64,000 nt of DNA from Paraburkholderia sediminicola (GTDB taxonomy: Bacteria > Pseudomonadota > Gammaproteobacteria > Burkholderiales > Burkholderiaceae): positions 930,001 to 994,000 of the forward strand of contig NZ_CADIKC010000001.1 in assembly GCF_902859805.1 (NCBI RefSeq), read 5' to 3'. Each line of letters opens with the position of its first letter. Position 1 is the stretch's first letter. Below, one piece after another: positions 26,740 through 35,839 of the stretch. The position numbers and the translations under genes are program-made. The notes under the pieces were generated by a model. That model was not told the origin of the DNA and did not search any database. It saw nothing but the letters and a program-made list of their open reading frames with translations.

Positions 26740-28161
26740 CTACCAGTGACCGCCCAGTTCGCCGCGCGTGACAAACTGCCCCTGACCGGTCCGTCCGACC
26801 CAGTCGCCGTTGTCGATCAGCAACTCCCCTCGCAGCAGCACTTTCTTTACCCGGCCCGTGACGGCGCGGCCTTCGAACAACGTAAAGTCGCAATCGCCAT
26901 GTTGCGTGTCCGCGCTGATCATGTGCGACTCGTTCGGATCGAACAGGACAATGTCGGCGTCGCTGCCGATCGCAAGCGTTCCCTTCTTCGGGAATAGGCC
27001 GAATAGCTTGGCGGGCGCAGTCGACATCAATTCGACAAAGCGATTCAGCGAAATGCGGCCGCCGCGTACGCCACCGTCGTAGACCACAGTCATGCGCGTT
27101 TCGACGCCAGGCACGCCATTCGGAATCTTCGAAAAATCATCGCGTCCAAGCGGCTTCTGGTTGACGTTGCCGCGATGCCCCTCCTTCATGCAATACGGGC
27201 AGTGATCGGTCGAGATCAGTTGCAGATCGTCGGTCTTGAGCGCGGTCCAGAGCGCGTTCTGCGCCTCCTTCGAGCGCAGCGGCGGACTCATCACGTAACG
27301 CGCGAGCTCGAAGCTGTCGTCGGCGTATGCCGACTCGTCGAAGAACAGATAGTGTGGACAGGTCTCTGCAAACACCGGAATGCCCAGGTCGCGCGCTTCG
27401 ATCACATGCTTCAGTGCCTCTTTCGCCGAAAGGTGTACGAAATAGACCGGCGCTTCGGCGAGTTCGGCGAGCTTGATGCCGCGATGCGTCGCTTCGCCCT
27501 CCATGATCGCGGGCCGCGTTAGCGCGTGATAACGCGGCGCCGTATGGCCCTGTGCGAGCGCCTCGCGAATCAGCAGGTCGATGACGGTGCCGTTCTCCGC
27601 ATGCAACGCGATCATGCCACCGTGCTGGCCGACCATCCGCATGGCCTGAAAAATGGCGGCGTCGTCCGACATGACCGTGCCGGGATAGGCCATGAACATC
27701 TTGAAGCTCGAGACACCTTCGTGGCGAATCGCGTATTGCATGTCGCCGAGCACGCGCTCGTCCACCTGCGTCACGATCACATGAAAACCGTAGTCGATGC
27801 TCGCGGCCGATGCGGCTTTCGATTGCGCCCGCGAGATCGCATCGAGCGGACTTGTGCCGGCGGTTTGCAACGCGAAGTCGATGATCGTCGTCGTTCCGCC
27901 GAAGGCGGCCGAGCGTGTGCCCGACGCAAAGTTGTCGCAGGTCACCGAGGCCCCGAAGGTGTTCTCCATGTGAGTATGGCAATCGACGCCGCCAGGAAAC
28001 ACCAACAGCCCTGCCGCGTCGATCACCCGCGCATCCGGTCCCCCGTCGAGATTCAGTCCAATGCTGACGATGCGCTCGCCTTCCACAAGAATGTCGGCGA
28101 GGTAGTCGTCAACGGCCGTAATAATGCGGCCGCCTTTGATGAGGGTTGGGGTCGAACTCAT
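26740..28161 (-). CDS. Dihydropyrimidinase / hydantoinase family cyclic amidohydrolase
   Basis: A 473-residue amidohydrolase. Metal ligands are visible: HxH in DCHTHMENTFG (about 59-61), the Lys expected to be carboxylated in SFKMFMAYPG (about 153), His in ALHAENG (about 186) and HLSAKE (about 242), and Asp in STDHCPYCMKEG (about 318). The family opens dihydropyrimidine or hydantoin rings to N-carbamoyl amino acids. The ATG overlaps the DapA-like stop by 4 bases. No N-carbamoyl-amino-acid hydrolase (beta-ureidopropionase) is adjacent, so the product must be handled elsewhere or the ring is of another type. Confidence 0.93.
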   Translation of the reverse strand: MSSTPTLIKGGRIITAVDDYLADILVEGERIVSIGLNLDGGPDARVIDAAGLLVFPGGVDCHTHMENTFGASVTCDNFASGTRSAAFGGTTTIIDFALQTAGTSPLDAISRAQSKAASAASIDYGFHVIVTQVDERVLGDMQYAIRHEGVSSFKMFMAYPGTVMSDDAAIFQAMRMVGQHGGMIALHAENGTVIDLLIREALAQGHTAPRYHALTRPAIMEGEATHRGIKLAELAEAPVYFVHLSAKEALKHVIEARDLGIPVFAETCPHYLFFDESAYADDSFELARYVMSPPLRSKEAQNALWTALKTDDLQLISTDHCPYCMKEGHRGNVNQKPLGRDDFSKIPNGVPGVETRMTVVYDGGVRGGRISLNRFVELMSTAPAKLFGLFPKKGTLAIGSDADIVLFDPNESHMISADTQHGDCDFTLFEGRAVTGRVKKVLLRGELLIDNGDWVGRTGQGQFVTRGELGGHW

Positions 28162-29108
28162 GAATCACTCCGTTGAGTGTCGGTTGCGATGGCGAGCGCG
28201 TCTTCGAGACGCATCAACTCTGCATGGGAGAGCGGTGGGATCGGCGGGCGCATCGACGGATACGGAAAGTGGCCCAGCAAGTGCAGGCAGGCTTTCAGGC
28301 GCGCATTGGCGTACGAACCCGGCGCGGTTCCATAGATAGCCTTCGCAAGCGGATAGATGCGCTCGTGAAGCTGCTGCGCGCGGCCGAGATCACCGTGTTC
28401 GACGGCCCGATACAGCGCCACGACCAGTTCGGGCACGACGGCCGCAAGGCTGACGAGGCTGCCTTCGGTACCGATCGCAAAACAGGTGAACAGGTGTTCG
28501 TCGCCGGAAGCCATCACGGCCACATGCGGCGCGATCGATTTGACGAGCCGGCGGTTTGCTTCGTACGCGGCAGTCTCCCAACTGCCTTCCTTGATCGCCA
28601 CGACCTCGGGCAAGCCGACGAGCGCGGCAAGCATCTGCGGCGTGTAGGCCATGCCGCCCGCGGCGACGCCGGCCTGGTAAAGCATCATGGGCAGGTGTGC
28701 TTCGCCGTTGGCGATCCGGTGATGCGTCAGAACGGTGTCGAGATCGGTAGACAGCGCCCATGAGAACGGCGGAAACAGCAGCATGGCGTCGGCGCCGGCC
28801 TGTCTCGCGTCGTTTGCGTGGGCCTGCGCCTCATAGCTGTCCTCGGCATTCACGCCGGCCACGATGATGGAACGATCGCCGCAGACGGCATGCGCAATTT
28901 CCACGACGCGTCGCTTGTCCGCCGCCGAGAGCGTGAAGTTCTCGCCGGCATGGCCGTTCACCAGAAGCCCGACAATACCGTCGACGCTCGCCACCGCTTC
29001 GATATGCCGCTCAAGCGCCGCTTCGTCCAGGGTTCGCCCATCCGCGTCGAGGGGGCACAGCGTAGCGGCATAGACGCCGTTGAATGGGTCGGCATGCGTA
29101 GGGATCAT
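28158..29108 (-). CDS. DapA/N-acetylneuraminate-lyase family aldolase
   Basis: A 316-residue class I (Schiff-base) lyase. The catalytic Lys is in VVAIKEGSWE (about 171) and the Tyr in MMLYQAGVAAGG (about 142). The substrate loop reads NGHAGENFTLS where DapA has GTTGES, so this is not dihydrodipicolinate synthase. Likely chemistry is aldol cleavage or deamination/dehydration of a 2-oxo or 2-imino acid. It overlaps the genes on both sides by 4 bases (ATGA), so its expression is locked to the oxidase and the dihydropyrimidinase. Confidence 0.88.
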   Translation of the reverse strand: MIPTHADPFNGVYAATLCPLDADGRTLDEAALERHIEAVASVDGIVGLLVNGHAGENFTLSAADKRRVVEIAHAVCGDRSIIVAGVNAEDSYEAQAHANDARQAGADAMLLFPPFSWALSTDLDTVLTHHRIANGEAHLPMMLYQAGVAAGGMAYTPQMLAALVGLPEVVAIKEGSWETAAYEANRRLVKSIAPHVAVMASGDEHLFTCFAIGTEGSLVSLAAVVPELVVALYRAVEHGDLGRAQQLHERIYPLAKAIYGTAPGSYANARLKACLHLLGHFPYPSMRPPIPPLSHAELMRLEDALAIATDTQRSDS

Positions 29109-30265
29109 TCTGTCTTTTCCCGATGAAGTTGGGCGGGCGCATCGTCATGAACGACAAGCCGCGCCGGATCGAACAGGGGCAACTCGGGTTCCTCGCCGAG
29201 CATGGCCTGGGCGAGCAGCTTGCCCATGTAAGGGCCGCTGGTGTAACCGGAATGCACGCAACCGATCACCCATGCATCGGGGGAACCGGGGAGCGCACCG
29301 ATCATCGGCATGGCGTCGGCCGTTTCGGCTTCGAGGCCAAGCCAGATGCGGGCCACGCGCGCTTTGGCGAGCGCGGGGATTACGTGCTGCGCGAGCCGGA
29401 GATTGCCGATCAGGTTGTCCGGCACGGTTTCCACGCTGCCCTGCTCGCGATCGCCGATGCCTTGCCAGCCACCGCCTATAAGGACACTGCCGTTGGCAAA
29501 CTGCTTCATCGACAGCAGCCCGTTCGCGATGCTCAGCACCGATCTCATCACGGGCGGCATGCGTTCAGTGACGATCAACTGGTTGACGAGCGTCTTGACG
29601 GGGATGCGGAAGCCGAGCATCGCGAGCAGGGGTTCCAGCCACACGCCGCCCGCCATCACCAGACGCGTCGCGTCGATGCGGATGGAGTCGTTCGGACCGT
29701 ACACCCGATACATTCCCGCGACGCGTTCGATGCGCGTTACCGGTGTCTGCTCGAAAACGTGTACACCCGCTTCATGCAACGCCGCGTGGAAAGCACGGCC
29801 CGTGAGATAGGCGCTGGCGAAACCATCGGTTGCACAGTAAGCGGCTTGCAGCATCGCGGGATTCAGGCCCGGCTCGACGGCGAGCGCGGCATCCCGGTCG
29901 AGCAGATCGATCTGCGCGCCGTACTCGCGCCTTGCCGCCGCGCGTTGCTGCAGTAGCGCTTTCTCGGATTCGGTGAAGGCGAGCGAGAGACCGGGCGCCG
30001 ACGTCGCAAGCACGCCGTGGCCTAGCCACGTGTCGGTATTCATCCACATTTTCCACGCACGGATCGCATAGGGAACGAGCGCGGCACGCGTCATATGCAG
30101 CGTCAGCGTGCCGGCGTTTACACCCGACGCGCCACGGCACAGCGCATCGCGTTCGATCACCGCTACTCGCATGCCGGCTCGCGCCAGAAATAGTGCGGTG
30201 GTGCATCCCATCACGCCGCCGCCGAGCACGGCGACATCGAATGCGGTCGACGTCGGCTGACTCAT
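29105..30265 (-). CDS. FAD-dependent amino-acid oxidase/dehydrogenase (DAO family)
   Basis: A 386-residue DAO-fold protein with the dinucleotide motif VAVLGGGVMGCTTALFLARAG (about 12-32) and ERDALCRGASGVNAGTL after it. The C-terminal GYTSGPYMGKLLAQAML is the second FAD contact. It resembles the catalytic beta subunit of HcnABC, opine dehydrogenase (OoxB/NoxB) and D-hydroxyproline dehydrogenase complexes. The gene overlaps the FAD/BFD gene upstream and the lyase gene downstream by 4 bases each, supporting a stoichiometric complex. Likely reaction: oxidation of a secondary or D-amino acid at the C-N bond with electrons passed to the iron-sulfur subunits. Confidence 0.9.
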   Translation of the reverse strand: MSQPTSTAFDVAVLGGGVMGCTTALFLARAGMRVAVIERDALCRGASGVNAGTLTLHMTRAALVPYAIRAWKMWMNTDTWLGHGVLATSAPGLSLAFTESEKALLQQRAAARREYGAQIDLLDRDAALAVEPGLNPAMLQAAYCATDGFASAYLTGRAFHAALHEAGVHVFEQTPVTRIERVAGMYRVYGPNDSIRIDATRLVMAGGVWLEPLLAMLGFRIPVKTLVNQLIVTERMPPVMRSVLSIANGLLSMKQFANGSVLIGGGWQGIGDREQGSVETVPDNLIGNLRLAQHVIPALAKARVARIWLGLEAETADAMPMIGALPGSPDAWVIGCVHSGYTSGPYMGKLLAQAMLGEEPELPLFDPARLVVHDDAPAQLHREKTE

Positions 30266-31686
30266 AACGGCGCAGCCCTCGGGATCGGAATGTCGTCATA
30301 GCTGAACTCGCCGGTCAGCGCTTCGAGCGTCACGGGCCGCAATGGCGTGCGGGCAGAAAAACAGCCCGCGCGTTCGCGCGAGCCACCGCATGCGCGCGCG
30401 GCAAGCAGTTCCGCCGCTACGTCCCCGCATGTGCGGCCCTGGCACGGTCCCATGCCGCAGCGCGTCCAGGCCTTGAGCTGGTTCACGTCGTGCGCGCCGG
30501 CGTCGCAGGCGGCATCGATCTCGGCGCGCGTCACGTCTTCGCATCGACACACGATGGTTTGCGCCCCAATGCTGTCGGTATGGCCGGCGCGTAGCGCCAT
30601 CAATTGCGCCATCGAACGACCGAAGCGCGCCGCCTTGAGGTGCGCCCGACGCACGGATGACAGTCGCGACCGGAGCCCAGCGACGTCCTGGCCGCCAAGC
30701 TCGATGGCGCAGGCGAGTCCTGCGAGCGTGCCATGTTGGCTCGCTGCGGCCGCGCCGGCGATGCCTGCGCCGTCGCCCGCCACGTAGAGCCGTGGGCGCG
30801 AGGTGCGGCAGTTTTCATCGATGATGGCGATCCATCCTCCCGCCTGCCGCGAGTACCGGTGCTCCGCGCGCAGGAGACGCGTGATTTCGGATGACGGGGT
30901 CAGCCCATGACCTACCGCGATGCAGTCGGCGACCACGCTGCGGTGTTCTCCGGAGACGGGCCGCCCTGCTGCGTCACACGGCGCCAGAGTCGCGCGTAGC
31001 CGATCGTCAGCAGGCTCCACTTTGACTATCGTGTGCCGCGCATGAATCGGCACACCTGCGCGGCGAATTTCGCGCCACCAGCGGAAACCCTCGCGCATCA
31101 GATCGGGGCGCGACACCATGGCGGGCAGCGCACGGGCCCAGTCGCCGAGGCCCGCGATATCCGCAATTGCTTCGACCTTGCCACCATTATCTATCGTCTT
31201 CGCGGCGACGGCCGCAAGCAATGGCCCGCAACCTGCGACTAATGTCGAGCGGCCCGGCAGGATGGCTTGCGATTTGAGGAGGATCGTTGCAGCGGCCAGC
31301 CCGATAACGCCGGGCGTGGTCCACCCGTCGAAGGGAACGACCCGTTCCGTGGTTCCCGATGCGACGATCAGCGCGCGCCCAGCGCAATGCACGGGGCCGT
31401 CCGGACCCACGGCATCGACGCGATAGTCGGCGGTGACCGCCCAGACCACGTGATAGAAGTAGGTGGTGACCTTACTTTCGGCGAGTTCGCGCCGTAGCGC
31501 GTCGCCCGCTTGCTGGTCCGCACTCGACGGAACAGCGGCGCTGACCGGTGCGCGGTAGACCTGACCGCCGGCCGCCTGGTTCTCATCGAACAGCGCGACC
31601 CTGAGACCTGCTGCCGACGCAGCCAGCGCCGCGTTCACACCGGCCGGGCCGCCGCCGAGCACGAGGACATCGAACTCAGATATCAA
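30262..31686 (-). CDS. NAD(P)/FAD oxidoreductase with C-terminal BFD-like 2Fe-2S domain
   Basis: About 474 residues. The N-terminal FAD motif is VLVLGGGPAGVNAALAASAAG, a second Rossmann region is around LVAGCGPLLAAVAAK, and the C-terminal BFD-like domain has Cys in IVCRCEDVTR and RCGMGPCQGRTCG. This is the alpha-subunit type (HcnB, OoxA, LhpF-like) of three-part amino-acid dehydrogenases. The start is taken as TTG 31686, with GGAG 8 bases upstream and an 11-base overlap with the preceding gene; upstream codons in the same frame lie inside that gene. Confidence 0.88.
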   Translation of the reverse strand: MISEFDVLVLGGGPAGVNAALAASAAGLRVALFDENQAAGGQVYRAPVSAAVPSSADQQAGDALRRELAESKVTTYFYHVVWAVTADYRVDAVGPDGPVHCAGRALIVASGTTERVVPFDGWTTPGVIGLAAATILLKSQAILPGRSTLVAGCGPLLAAVAAKTIDNGGKVEAIADIAGLGDWARALPAMVSRPDLMREGFRWWREIRRAGVPIHARHTIVKVEPADDRLRATLAPCDAAGRPVSGEHRSVVADCIAVGHGLTPSSEITRLLRAEHRYSRQAGGWIAIIDENCRTSRPRLYVAGDGAGIAGAAAASQHGTLAGLACAIELGGQDVAGLRSRLSSVRRAHLKAARFGRSMAQLMALRAGHTDSIGAQTIVCRCEDVTRAEIDAACDAGAHDVNQLKAWTRCGMGPCQGRTCGDVAAELLAARACGGSRERAGCFSARTPLRPVTLEALTGEFSYDDIPIPRAAPL

Positions 31687-31981
31687 GGCCGATCTCCGGT
31701 ACTTTGTCGACGCGCATTCCTTCAATGACGGTCGTTCGGCATGCAAGCGCGCGGCGGCCATCGACTACGACCAGACACTCCTGACAGGACCCCATCAAAC
31801 AGAACATGCCGCGCGGTGCACCATTGCGCGGACTCGCCCGTAAGGTCTTCGTACCCGAGGCGAACAACGCTGCCGCCACGCTTTCGCCCTGGCGCGCCCG
31901 CACCGGCCGACCGTCGAAGAGAAACCTCACTGTAGCCGCGCCGCCTGCCTTCTCGATGCGCATGGTCTTCTCATCCAGCAT
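31676..31981 (-). CDS. Small (2Fe-2S)-binding subunit of an amino-acid dehydrogenase
   Basis: A 101-residue ferredoxin-like protein with GMFCLMGSCQECLVVVDG and a final ALAC, the HcnA-type four-Cys pattern, about residues 55-82. It provides the electron-transfer subunit for the two downstream flavoproteins. AAGGGAG 9 bases upstream favours ATG 31981; an in-frame start at 32002 is possible. It is the first gene of the operon, 50 bases from the GTATAC palindrome. Confidence 0.87.
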   Translation of the reverse strand: MLDEKTMRIEKAGGAATVRFLFDGRPVRARQGESVAAALFASGTKTLRASPRNGAPRGMFCLMGSCQECLVVVDGRRALACRTTVIEGMRVDKVPEIGLDI

Positions 31982-32030
31982 GGGGCATGGCTCCCTTGAC
32001 AACTAATTTCGTCGATGTTTTTATCTTATC

Positions 32031-32047
32031 GTATACGTTTCGTATAC
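32031..32047. promoter_or_regulatory. GntR-type operator in the divergent promoter region
   Basis: GTATACG-TTT-CGTATAC is a perfect palindrome with 7-bp arms, located between the catabolic operon (from 31981, minus) and the importer operon (from 32142, plus). The same architecture recurs in front of the GntR gene (35840-35856), so it is very likely the binding site of that regulator. Confidence 0.8.
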
Positions 32048-32141
32048 ACAAAATGGCCAAAATAAAGACGGTCCGGGAAGCGTCCGAACCGTGCGCCAGA
32101 CCGGTCAGCATTCGCCCCCGAACCTCTTACGGAGTTGCCGC

Positions 32142-32972
32142 ATGAAATCCTCGATCCTCCTCACCCGCATGCTCGCCGTGGGTATTGCCGCCTGCGCGTT
32201 GCTCGGCTCGTTCGACGCCAGCGCCCGTACGCTCGACGAAATCATCGCGTCGAAGAAGATCGTGTTCGGCATCAACCCGAACCTGCCGCCGCTCGGCATT
32301 TATGACACGAAAAACAACATCGACGGCTTCGATGTCACTATTGCGAAGAAGATTGCCGACTCACTCGGCGTGAAACTTGAAATCGTTCCGGTTGGCTCGA
32401 ACGATCGCGTGCCGTTTCTGATGACCGACAAGATCGACGCGGTGATGGGGGGTATGACGCGCAACGCGGACCGCCTGAAGGTGATCGACTTCACCGATCC
32501 GGTCAACACTGAAGTGCTAGGTGTCCTGACGACACAGGCAACGTCCTATTCAGACTGGACCCAGCTGAACGATCCGGCGGTACGCCTCGTTCAGGTACGC
32601 GGCACGACGCCTATCCAGCTGATCCATGACAAACTGCCCAAGGCGCAGCTTCTGATTCTCGACAATTATCCGGATGCGGTTCGCGCGATCGCTCAGGGCC
32701 GCGCCGATGCATTGATCGATGTGCTCGACTTCATGCTGAGCTACACGAAGAACTATCCGACGAAATGGCGTGTGGTGGATGCGCCGATCGAAGTGGACTA
32801 CGACTGCATCGGCGTGCAAAAGGGTAATGTGGCACTGACGCAGCGTCTGAACAAGGAAATCGGCGCGTTGCAGAAGAACGGCTTTGTCGCCGCAAGCTGG
32901 AAGAAGTGGTTCGGCAGCGCCATGCTGCACGATCCGACCGCCTCACCTACACCTGTTGCAGCCGCGCAGTAA
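32142..32972 (+). CDS. Polar amino-acid type ABC transporter, periplasmic binding protein
   Basis: A 276-residue SBP_bac_3 protein with a signal peptide (MLAVGIAACALLGSFDASA). The N-terminal lobe has KIVFGINPNLPPLGIYDTKN, then GFDVTIAKKIADSLGVKLE, and the ligand-site segment TDKIDAVMGGMTRNADRLKV. Relatives bind polar amino acids, opines and cyclic derivatives. ACGGAG precedes the ATG. It heads the importer operon and is under the shared operator; the ligand should be the substrate of the divergent operon. Confidence 0.93.
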   Translation: MKSSILLTRMLAVGIAACALLGSFDASARTLDEIIASKKIVFGINPNLPPLGIYDTKNNIDGFDVTIAKKIADSLGVKLEIVPVGSNDRVPFLMTDKIDAVMGGMTRNADRLKVIDFTDPVNTEVLGVLTTQATSYSDWTQLNDPAVRLVQVRGTTPIQLIHDKLPKAQLLILDNYPDAVRAIAQGRADALIDVLDFMLSYTKNYPTKWRVVDAPIEVDYDCIGVQKGNVALTQRLNKEIGALQKNGFVAASWKKWFGSAMLHDPTASPTPVAAAQ

Positions 32973-33041
32973 GGGAAACTGGCGACAGCGCTCGTCGCCG
33001 TAACGGACGAGCACTGCCCATCCGGCGGGAGCCACTATTCG

Positions 33042-33710
33042 ATGACCCTACATTTCGAGCCCATCCTCCAGCAGTGGCCTTATCTGCTTGCCGGCGCATG
33101 GCTCAGCCTGCAGATCGCCGTGCTCGCGTTTGGGTTCGGCATGATCATCGGCCTCGTCTGTGCTTCGGTGTTGCGCTACGGGCCGGCGTTTCTGCGCAAA
33201 GTGGTGATGGCTTATGTGGTGTTTGCGACCAATACGCCGCAACTCGTGCAGATATTTTTCCTGTTCTTCGCGCTGCCTGAGATCGGCGTGACCCTGTCGC
33301 CGTTCACAGCGGTATTGATCGGGGCGACGTTCAATGCGGGCGCGTATCTGTGCGAGATCCAGCGTGCAGGGTTCAATTCGGTCCGGCTGATGGAGATCGA
33401 GGCTGCCGAAGTGCTCGGCTTCTCCACGCCGCAGATCGTGCGGCATGTGATCTTTCCGCACGTACTGAAGGTGATGTTCCCGCCGCTGTCGAACCAGTTC
33501 ATCGTCATGACGCTCGGCACGTCGATGGCGTCGATCTTCGGCGTCGAGGAACTGACGGGGCGCACGTACAACCTCAGTTCACAAACCTACCTTTCGGTCG
33601 AAGCGTTCAGCGTGGCCGCCGTTCTGTATGTCGCCGTCACATTGATCGCGACGTTCGCGCTGGCGATGATCGGGCGCCATGTCTGCCGCGCCAAAATCAA
33701 GGTGTTCTGA
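33042..33710 (+). CDS. Polar amino-acid ABC transporter permease 1
   Basis: A 222-residue HisM/GlnP-type inner-membrane permease with five TM segments. The EAA-loop (MEIEAAEVLGFSTPQIVRHVIFP) is at about 122-144 and contacts the ATPase. The stop overlaps the start of the second permease (TGATG at 33708-33712). Confidence 0.92.
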   Translation: MTLHFEPILQQWPYLLAGAWLSLQIAVLAFGFGMIIGLVCASVLRYGPAFLRKVVMAYVVFATNTPQLVQIFFLFFALPEIGVTLSPFTAVLIGATFNAGAYLCEIQRAGFNSVRLMEIEAAEVLGFSTPQIVRHVIFPHVLKVMFPPLSNQFIVMTLGTSMASIFGVEELTGRTYNLSSQTYLSVEAFSVAAVLYVAVTLIATFALAMIGRHVCRAKIKVF

Positions 33711-34399
33711 TGTTCGCTTCCTCACAGGCCGAAATCGCACAACTGTTTTCTTCCTACAATCTGCTGTTGCTAGTGGAAGGGTTCGCCGCAACCTTCGTGC
33801 TATCTGCTGCCGGCTGCTTTACGGGCTTCCTCGCGGGCTTTGTCATAGCGATTATCCGCGCCACACATTCCCGGACGATGGCGCCTTTGCGCGCCCTCGC
33901 CTTTGCCTATTGCTTCCTGTTTCGCCGCATCCCGTTTCTTGTCACCTTGATGCTCGTATTCTTCGCAAGCCAAACATCGAAAGCCAATCTCTCGACCTTT
34001 GCTGTCGCGTCGCTGAGCGTCTGTCTGATCGCGTCCGCGTACCTTGGCGAGATCATTCGAAGCGGACTCGAATCAGTTCATAAAAATCAATGGGAAGCCG
34101 CGCAAACGCTGAATTTCTCGTACTTTGAGTCGCTGCGCTTCGTCATCGTGCCGCAAGCGTGGCGCGTCATCGTGCCGCCCACGTTCGGGTTCTTCGTCAT
34201 GTTCATCAAGGACACAGCGCTCGCCTCGCAGATCGGTGTGATGGAACTGACGTCCGCCGGCAAGGTGCTGACCAACAAGGGATTTTCCTCGTGGCTCGTG
34301 TACGGAACGGTGTTGGTGCTTTATTTTGTGATGTCGTACCCGTTGTCGCGCTTGGGTAAGCGCCTGGAGAAGAAACTTGCCGCAACTCGAAATCGTTGA
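33710..34399 (+). CDS. Polar amino-acid ABC transporter permease 2
   Basis: A 229-residue partner permease. The EAA loop is NQWEAAQTLNFSYFESLRFVIVPQAWR (shown here only as a motif at about 125-150), and five or six TM segments are visible. The ATG at 33710 shares an A with the stop of permease 1. The longer in-frame extension upstream lies inside permease 1 in another frame and is not used. Confidence 0.92.
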   Translation: MFASSQAEIAQLFSSYNLLLLVEGFAATFVLSAAGCFTGFLAGFVIAIIRATHSRTMAPLRALAFAYCFLFRRIPFLVTLMLVFFASQTSKANLSTFAVASLSVCLIASAYLGEIIRSGLESVHKNQWEAAQTLNFSYFESLRFVIVPQAWRVIVPPTFGFFVMFIKDTALASQIGVMELTSAGKVLTNKGFSSWLVYGTVLVLYFVMSYPLSRLGKRLEKKLAATRNR

Positions 34400-35114
34400 T
34401 CTGAAGGCGTCGTATGGGCCGCACACGGTCCTCGAACGTATCAACCTGTCAGTCGAGAAAGGTGAAATCGTCAGCCTGATCGGGCCGTCCGGATCGGGCA
34501 AGAGCACGTTGCTGCGTGTTCTACTGGGGCTGTTGCCGCCGGAGCACGGTAGCGTACGGCTAAACGGTGGTCTCGTGAACTATGGGGACAAGGCGGCCGT
34601 GCGGTCGCTGCGCTCGGAAATCGCGATCGTTTTCCAGCAATACAACCTGTTCCAGAACATGACCGTGCTGGACAACGTGATGATCACGCCTACCCGGATC
34701 AAGGGGTGGCCGCGCAAGCAGGTGGAAGACGATGCCATCCGGTTGCTCACGCGCGTGGGTCTCGAACACAGGCTGAAAGCGTATCCGGACGAGTTGTCGG
34801 GCGGTCAGCAGCAACGTGTGGCAATCGCCCGCGCGCTGGCGTTGAAGCCAAACGTGCTCTTTCTTGATGAAGTCACCGCCGCGCTCGACCCCGAACTCGT
34901 CACCGAGGTGCTCGATACGATTCGCGCTCTGGCGCTGGAGGGCATCACCATGTTCATCGTGTCGCACGAGATGAGCTTCGTGCGCGAAGTGTCGTCGAAA
35001 GTCGTGTTCATGGCAGGTGGCCATGTGATCGAAACAGGCTCGCCGCAGCAGATTTTCGATGCCCCGCAGGAAGCGCGCACGCGTGAATTCGTCGGCAAGA
35101 TCCTGCGCCACTGA
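34377..35114 (+). CDS. Polar amino-acid ABC transporter ATP-binding protein
   Basis: A 245-residue ATPase: Walker A GPSGSGKSTLLRVL, Q-loop FQQYNLFQNM, signature LSGGQQQRVAIARAL, Walker B VLFLDEVTAALDPEL and switch His in IVSHEM. TTG 34377 (GAGAAG upstream) overlaps the permease end by 23 bases; no ATG is available before the conserved N-terminus. With the two permeases and binding protein it completes a single importer. Confidence 0.93.
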   Translation: MPQLEIVDLKASYGPHTVLERINLSVEKGEIVSLIGPSGSGKSTLLRVLLGLLPPEHGSVRLNGGLVNYGDKAAVRSLRSEIAIVFQQYNLFQNMTVLDNVMITPTRIKGWPRKQVEDDAIRLLTRVGLEHRLKAYPDELSGGQQQRVAIARALALKPNVLFLDEVTAALDPELVTEVLDTIRALALEGITMFIVSHEMSFVREVSSKVVFMAGGHVIETGSPQQIFDAPQEARTREFVGKILRH

Positions 35115-35156
35115 TGGAGTCGATGGGGCCGCGAGTCGCTAACGGGCCGATCAGGT

Positions 35157-35813
35157 TCAGGGACTGCCGCCTCCACTCAGACGGTTAAGCACGAAGCGGC
35201 GCAAGTTTTGCAGGTGCGTGCGAACGGCGGCGCGTGCAGCTTCCGCGTCGTCGGCAGCGTACGCTTCGAGGATCGCAAGGTGCTCGGCACGATCCTCCTC
35301 GATTCGATTGAAAGGTGTCGTGAGTTCAAACAGCCGGCTGTTCGTGCGCACCACTTCGATCATCCGCGCGAGCACGTCGTTGCCGCTTGCATGCGCCATC
35401 ATCGTGTGAACCTGGTCGTCAATCTGCCAGTGTTCCTGCTCCTGCTGCCCACTGCGCAGAGCCTTGATTTTCTTTATCAGTTGCTGGATCTGTTTTTTGT
35501 CGATCTTGCCGATGGCAAGGCCGACGGCCTCCGCTTCGAGCAGCTCGCGCACCTTCATCGCCTGTAAATATTCCTGTGCGCTGACGAAGCGCACCGAATA
35601 GGAGCGGGCTCCGGCGCGCGTCAACAGCCCCTCGCCTTCGAGCCGCAGCAACGCTTCGCGCATGGGCGTGCGAGAAATGTTGAGCTCCTCGGCCAGTCGC
35701 CCTTCAACGACGGCGCCGCCGCTGCGTAATGCCTTGTCGAGGATCATTCGCCGCAAAGTCTGATAGGCCAGTTCCCCCAGTTTTTCCGGGGTCGTCAGGG
35801 AAGATGCTGTCAC
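35157..35813 (-). CDS. GntR family regulator (FadR/FCD subfamily)
   Basis: A 218-residue repressor-type regulator. The N-terminal winged HTH runs from about 10 to 75 (AYQTLRRMILDKALRSGGAV-type start, then RLAEELNISRTPMREALLRLEG), followed by an all-helical FCD effector domain with possible metal-binding His residues (VHTMMAHASGND). A GTG start at 35813 fits. It converges on the importer operon and has its own copy of the GTATACG palindrome upstream, so it probably represses itself and both divergent operons until the substrate or an intermediate binds. Confidence 0.9.
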   Translation of the reverse strand: MTASSLTTPEKLGELAYQTLRRMILDKALRSGGAVVEGRLAEELNISRTPMREALLRLEGEGLLTRAGARSYSVRFVSAQEYLQAMKVRELLEAEAVGLAIGKIDKKQIQQLIKKIKALRSGQQEQEHWQIDDQVHTMMAHASGNDVLARMIEVVRTNSRLFELTTPFNRIEEDRAEHLAILEAYAADDAEAARAAVRTHLQNLRRFVLNRLSGGGSP

Positions 35814-35839
35814 GTCGTCTCACTCGCTTCGGATGCACG

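Noticed and set aside
26512..31981. Hydrogen cyanide synthase (HcnABC) for the three oxidase subunits
   Set aside because: The subunits share the HcnABC layout, but the coupled lyase, dihydropyrimidinase and importer point to catabolism rather than glycine oxidation to cyanide.
28158..31981. trans-4-hydroxyproline degradation (oxidase plus DapA-like deaminase)
   Set aside because: No hydroxyproline epimerase or semialdehyde dehydrogenase is present, and the dihydropyrimidinase does not fit that pathway.
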